Positions 5,669-5,920 of a DNA stretch of 5,920 nt are shown in pieces; the stretch's first letter is position 1, and every line of letters begins with the position of its first letter. The stretch spans positions 1 to 5,920 of the forward strand of contig JBGTIZ010000217.1 in the NCBI GenBank assembly GCA_041745395.1. Direction: 5' to 3'. Both the position numbers and the translations under genes were made by a program. The DNA is from Hadersleviella sp041745395. GTDB lineage: Bacteria; Chloroflexota; Anaerolineae; Promineifilales; Promineifilaceae. The notes beneath the pieces are model-generated. The model saw only the letters and a list, made by a program, of their open reading frames with translations. It was not told where the DNA came from and ran no database searches.

Positions 5669-5904
5669 GTGAAAAGTGAAATGTAAAAAGTAAGAAGTGT
5701 CTGGCGTTCGGCTCAAGAATTGTCAGACAGCCCCAACTTTTCACTTTTTACTGTTTCGAATGACTATCAGTGCGCTTAAGCGTATTGATAGTGAAAGCTA
5801 TGGACTTTTAGTCCCTCAGCTTTCAGTCGGTGCGAAAGTCACCGAAGGCACTTTAGTGCCAAACCTATGCACTTGCAGTGCATAGTATTTTAGTTCTTAC
5901 TTCT
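5669..5904. repeat. Heptad-repeat palindromic element, copy C, interrupted
   Basis: Second copy of the element at 3352-3466. The left arm has four heptamers in phase: GTGAAAA, GTGAAAT, GTAAAAA, GTAAGAA (5669-5696). The centre carries CTGGCGT at 5701-5707 and TGTCAGACAG at 5721-5730, the same distance apart as in copy B. The right arm starts AACTTTT, CACTTTT, TAC (5735-5751), is broken by the hairpin block, and resumes as TTCT, TACTTCT (5894-5904). Joining the two parts restores CACTTTTTACTTCT, identical to copy B at 3425-3438. It lies just after the second kinase and may end or protect that transcript. Confidence 0.75.
5752..5893. mobile_element. 142-base block of five hairpins inserted in copy C; candidate non-autonomous hairpin element or structured RNA
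   Basis: Five hairpins follow one another with almost no spacing. H1 is 5763-5792: 13 pairs including two G-U, loop TTAA. H2 is 5793-5824: GAAAGCT/AGCTTTC outside, GGACT/AGTCC inside, loop TTT. H3 is 5827-5845: TCGGTG/CACCGA, with an inner C-GAAA-G tetraloop and one bulged T. H4 is 5847-5860: GGCAC/GTGCC. H5 is 5865-5885: CTATGCACT/AGTGCATAG, loop TGC. Removing the block restores the seven-base phase and sequence of the surrounding repeat. The left junction follows TTAC, the target used by IS608-type IS200/IS605 elements, which insert without duplicating the target. No protein is encoded, so it would have to be mobilised in trans. A structured non-coding RNA is the main alternative. Confidence 0.5.
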
Positions 5905-5920
5905 CCCGTGTGTTTACGAG

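Noticed and set aside
5697..5885. 62-codon open frame on the + strand after the second kinase
   Set aside because: Runs through the palindrome and all five hairpins, with no ribosome site and no protein-like motif.

Overview
The window is a signal-transduction locus from a moderately GC-rich bacterium. All four genes are on the + strand. The organism cannot be named from the sequence. Stacked PAS domains on histidine kinases, NarL-type signalling, abundant heptanucleotide repeats and a highly iterated palindrome (ACGGCCGT) would fit a filamentous Chloroflexota (Anaerolineae-like) bacterium best, with a cyanobacterium as the alternative. This placement is inference.

Layout. 1-134 is a leader with a fragment of a G-rich intergenic repeat and the ribosome binding site of the first gene. 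135-2600 encodes a membrane-anchored histidine kinase of the NarX/DegS class (HisKA_3) with four PAS domains. 2601-2654 is a strong imperfect hairpin made of heptamers, lying between kinase and regulator. 2677-3318 encodes the likely cognate NarL/LuxR-type response regulator. 3319-3634 is non-coding: it holds a heptad-repeat palindrome (copy B), a cluster of CCGTA motifs ending in a 16-bp palindrome, and a possible -10 box. 3635-4027 encodes a stand-alone receiver-like protein that has lost the aspartates needed for phosphorylation. It overlaps by four bases (ATGA) the next gene, 4024-5661, a soluble two-PAS histidine kinase of the classical HisKA type. 5669-5904 is a second heptad palindrome (copy C), apparently interrupted by a 142-base block packed with five consecutive hairpins.

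How the genes work together. The first pair forms a complete two-component system: sensing through the membrane module and PAS domains, phosphotransfer from His628 to Asp54, and transcriptional output through the regulator's helix-turn-helix. The second pair is probably co-translated. Its pseudo-receiver cannot be a normal phosphoacceptor and may act as a docking or modulating partner of the kinase. No conventional regulator for the second kinase is visible, so its partner lies outside the window or is shared with the first system.

The most unusual material is non-coding. (1) ACGGCCGT occurs nine times, mostly inside genes, where about 0.1 is expected by chance. (2) A palindrome built of 7-base repeats follows three of the four genes. 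(3) A 142-base five-hairpin block sits inside one such palindrome; removing it restores the 7-base phase, which suggests a small hairpin-rich mobile element or a structured RNA.
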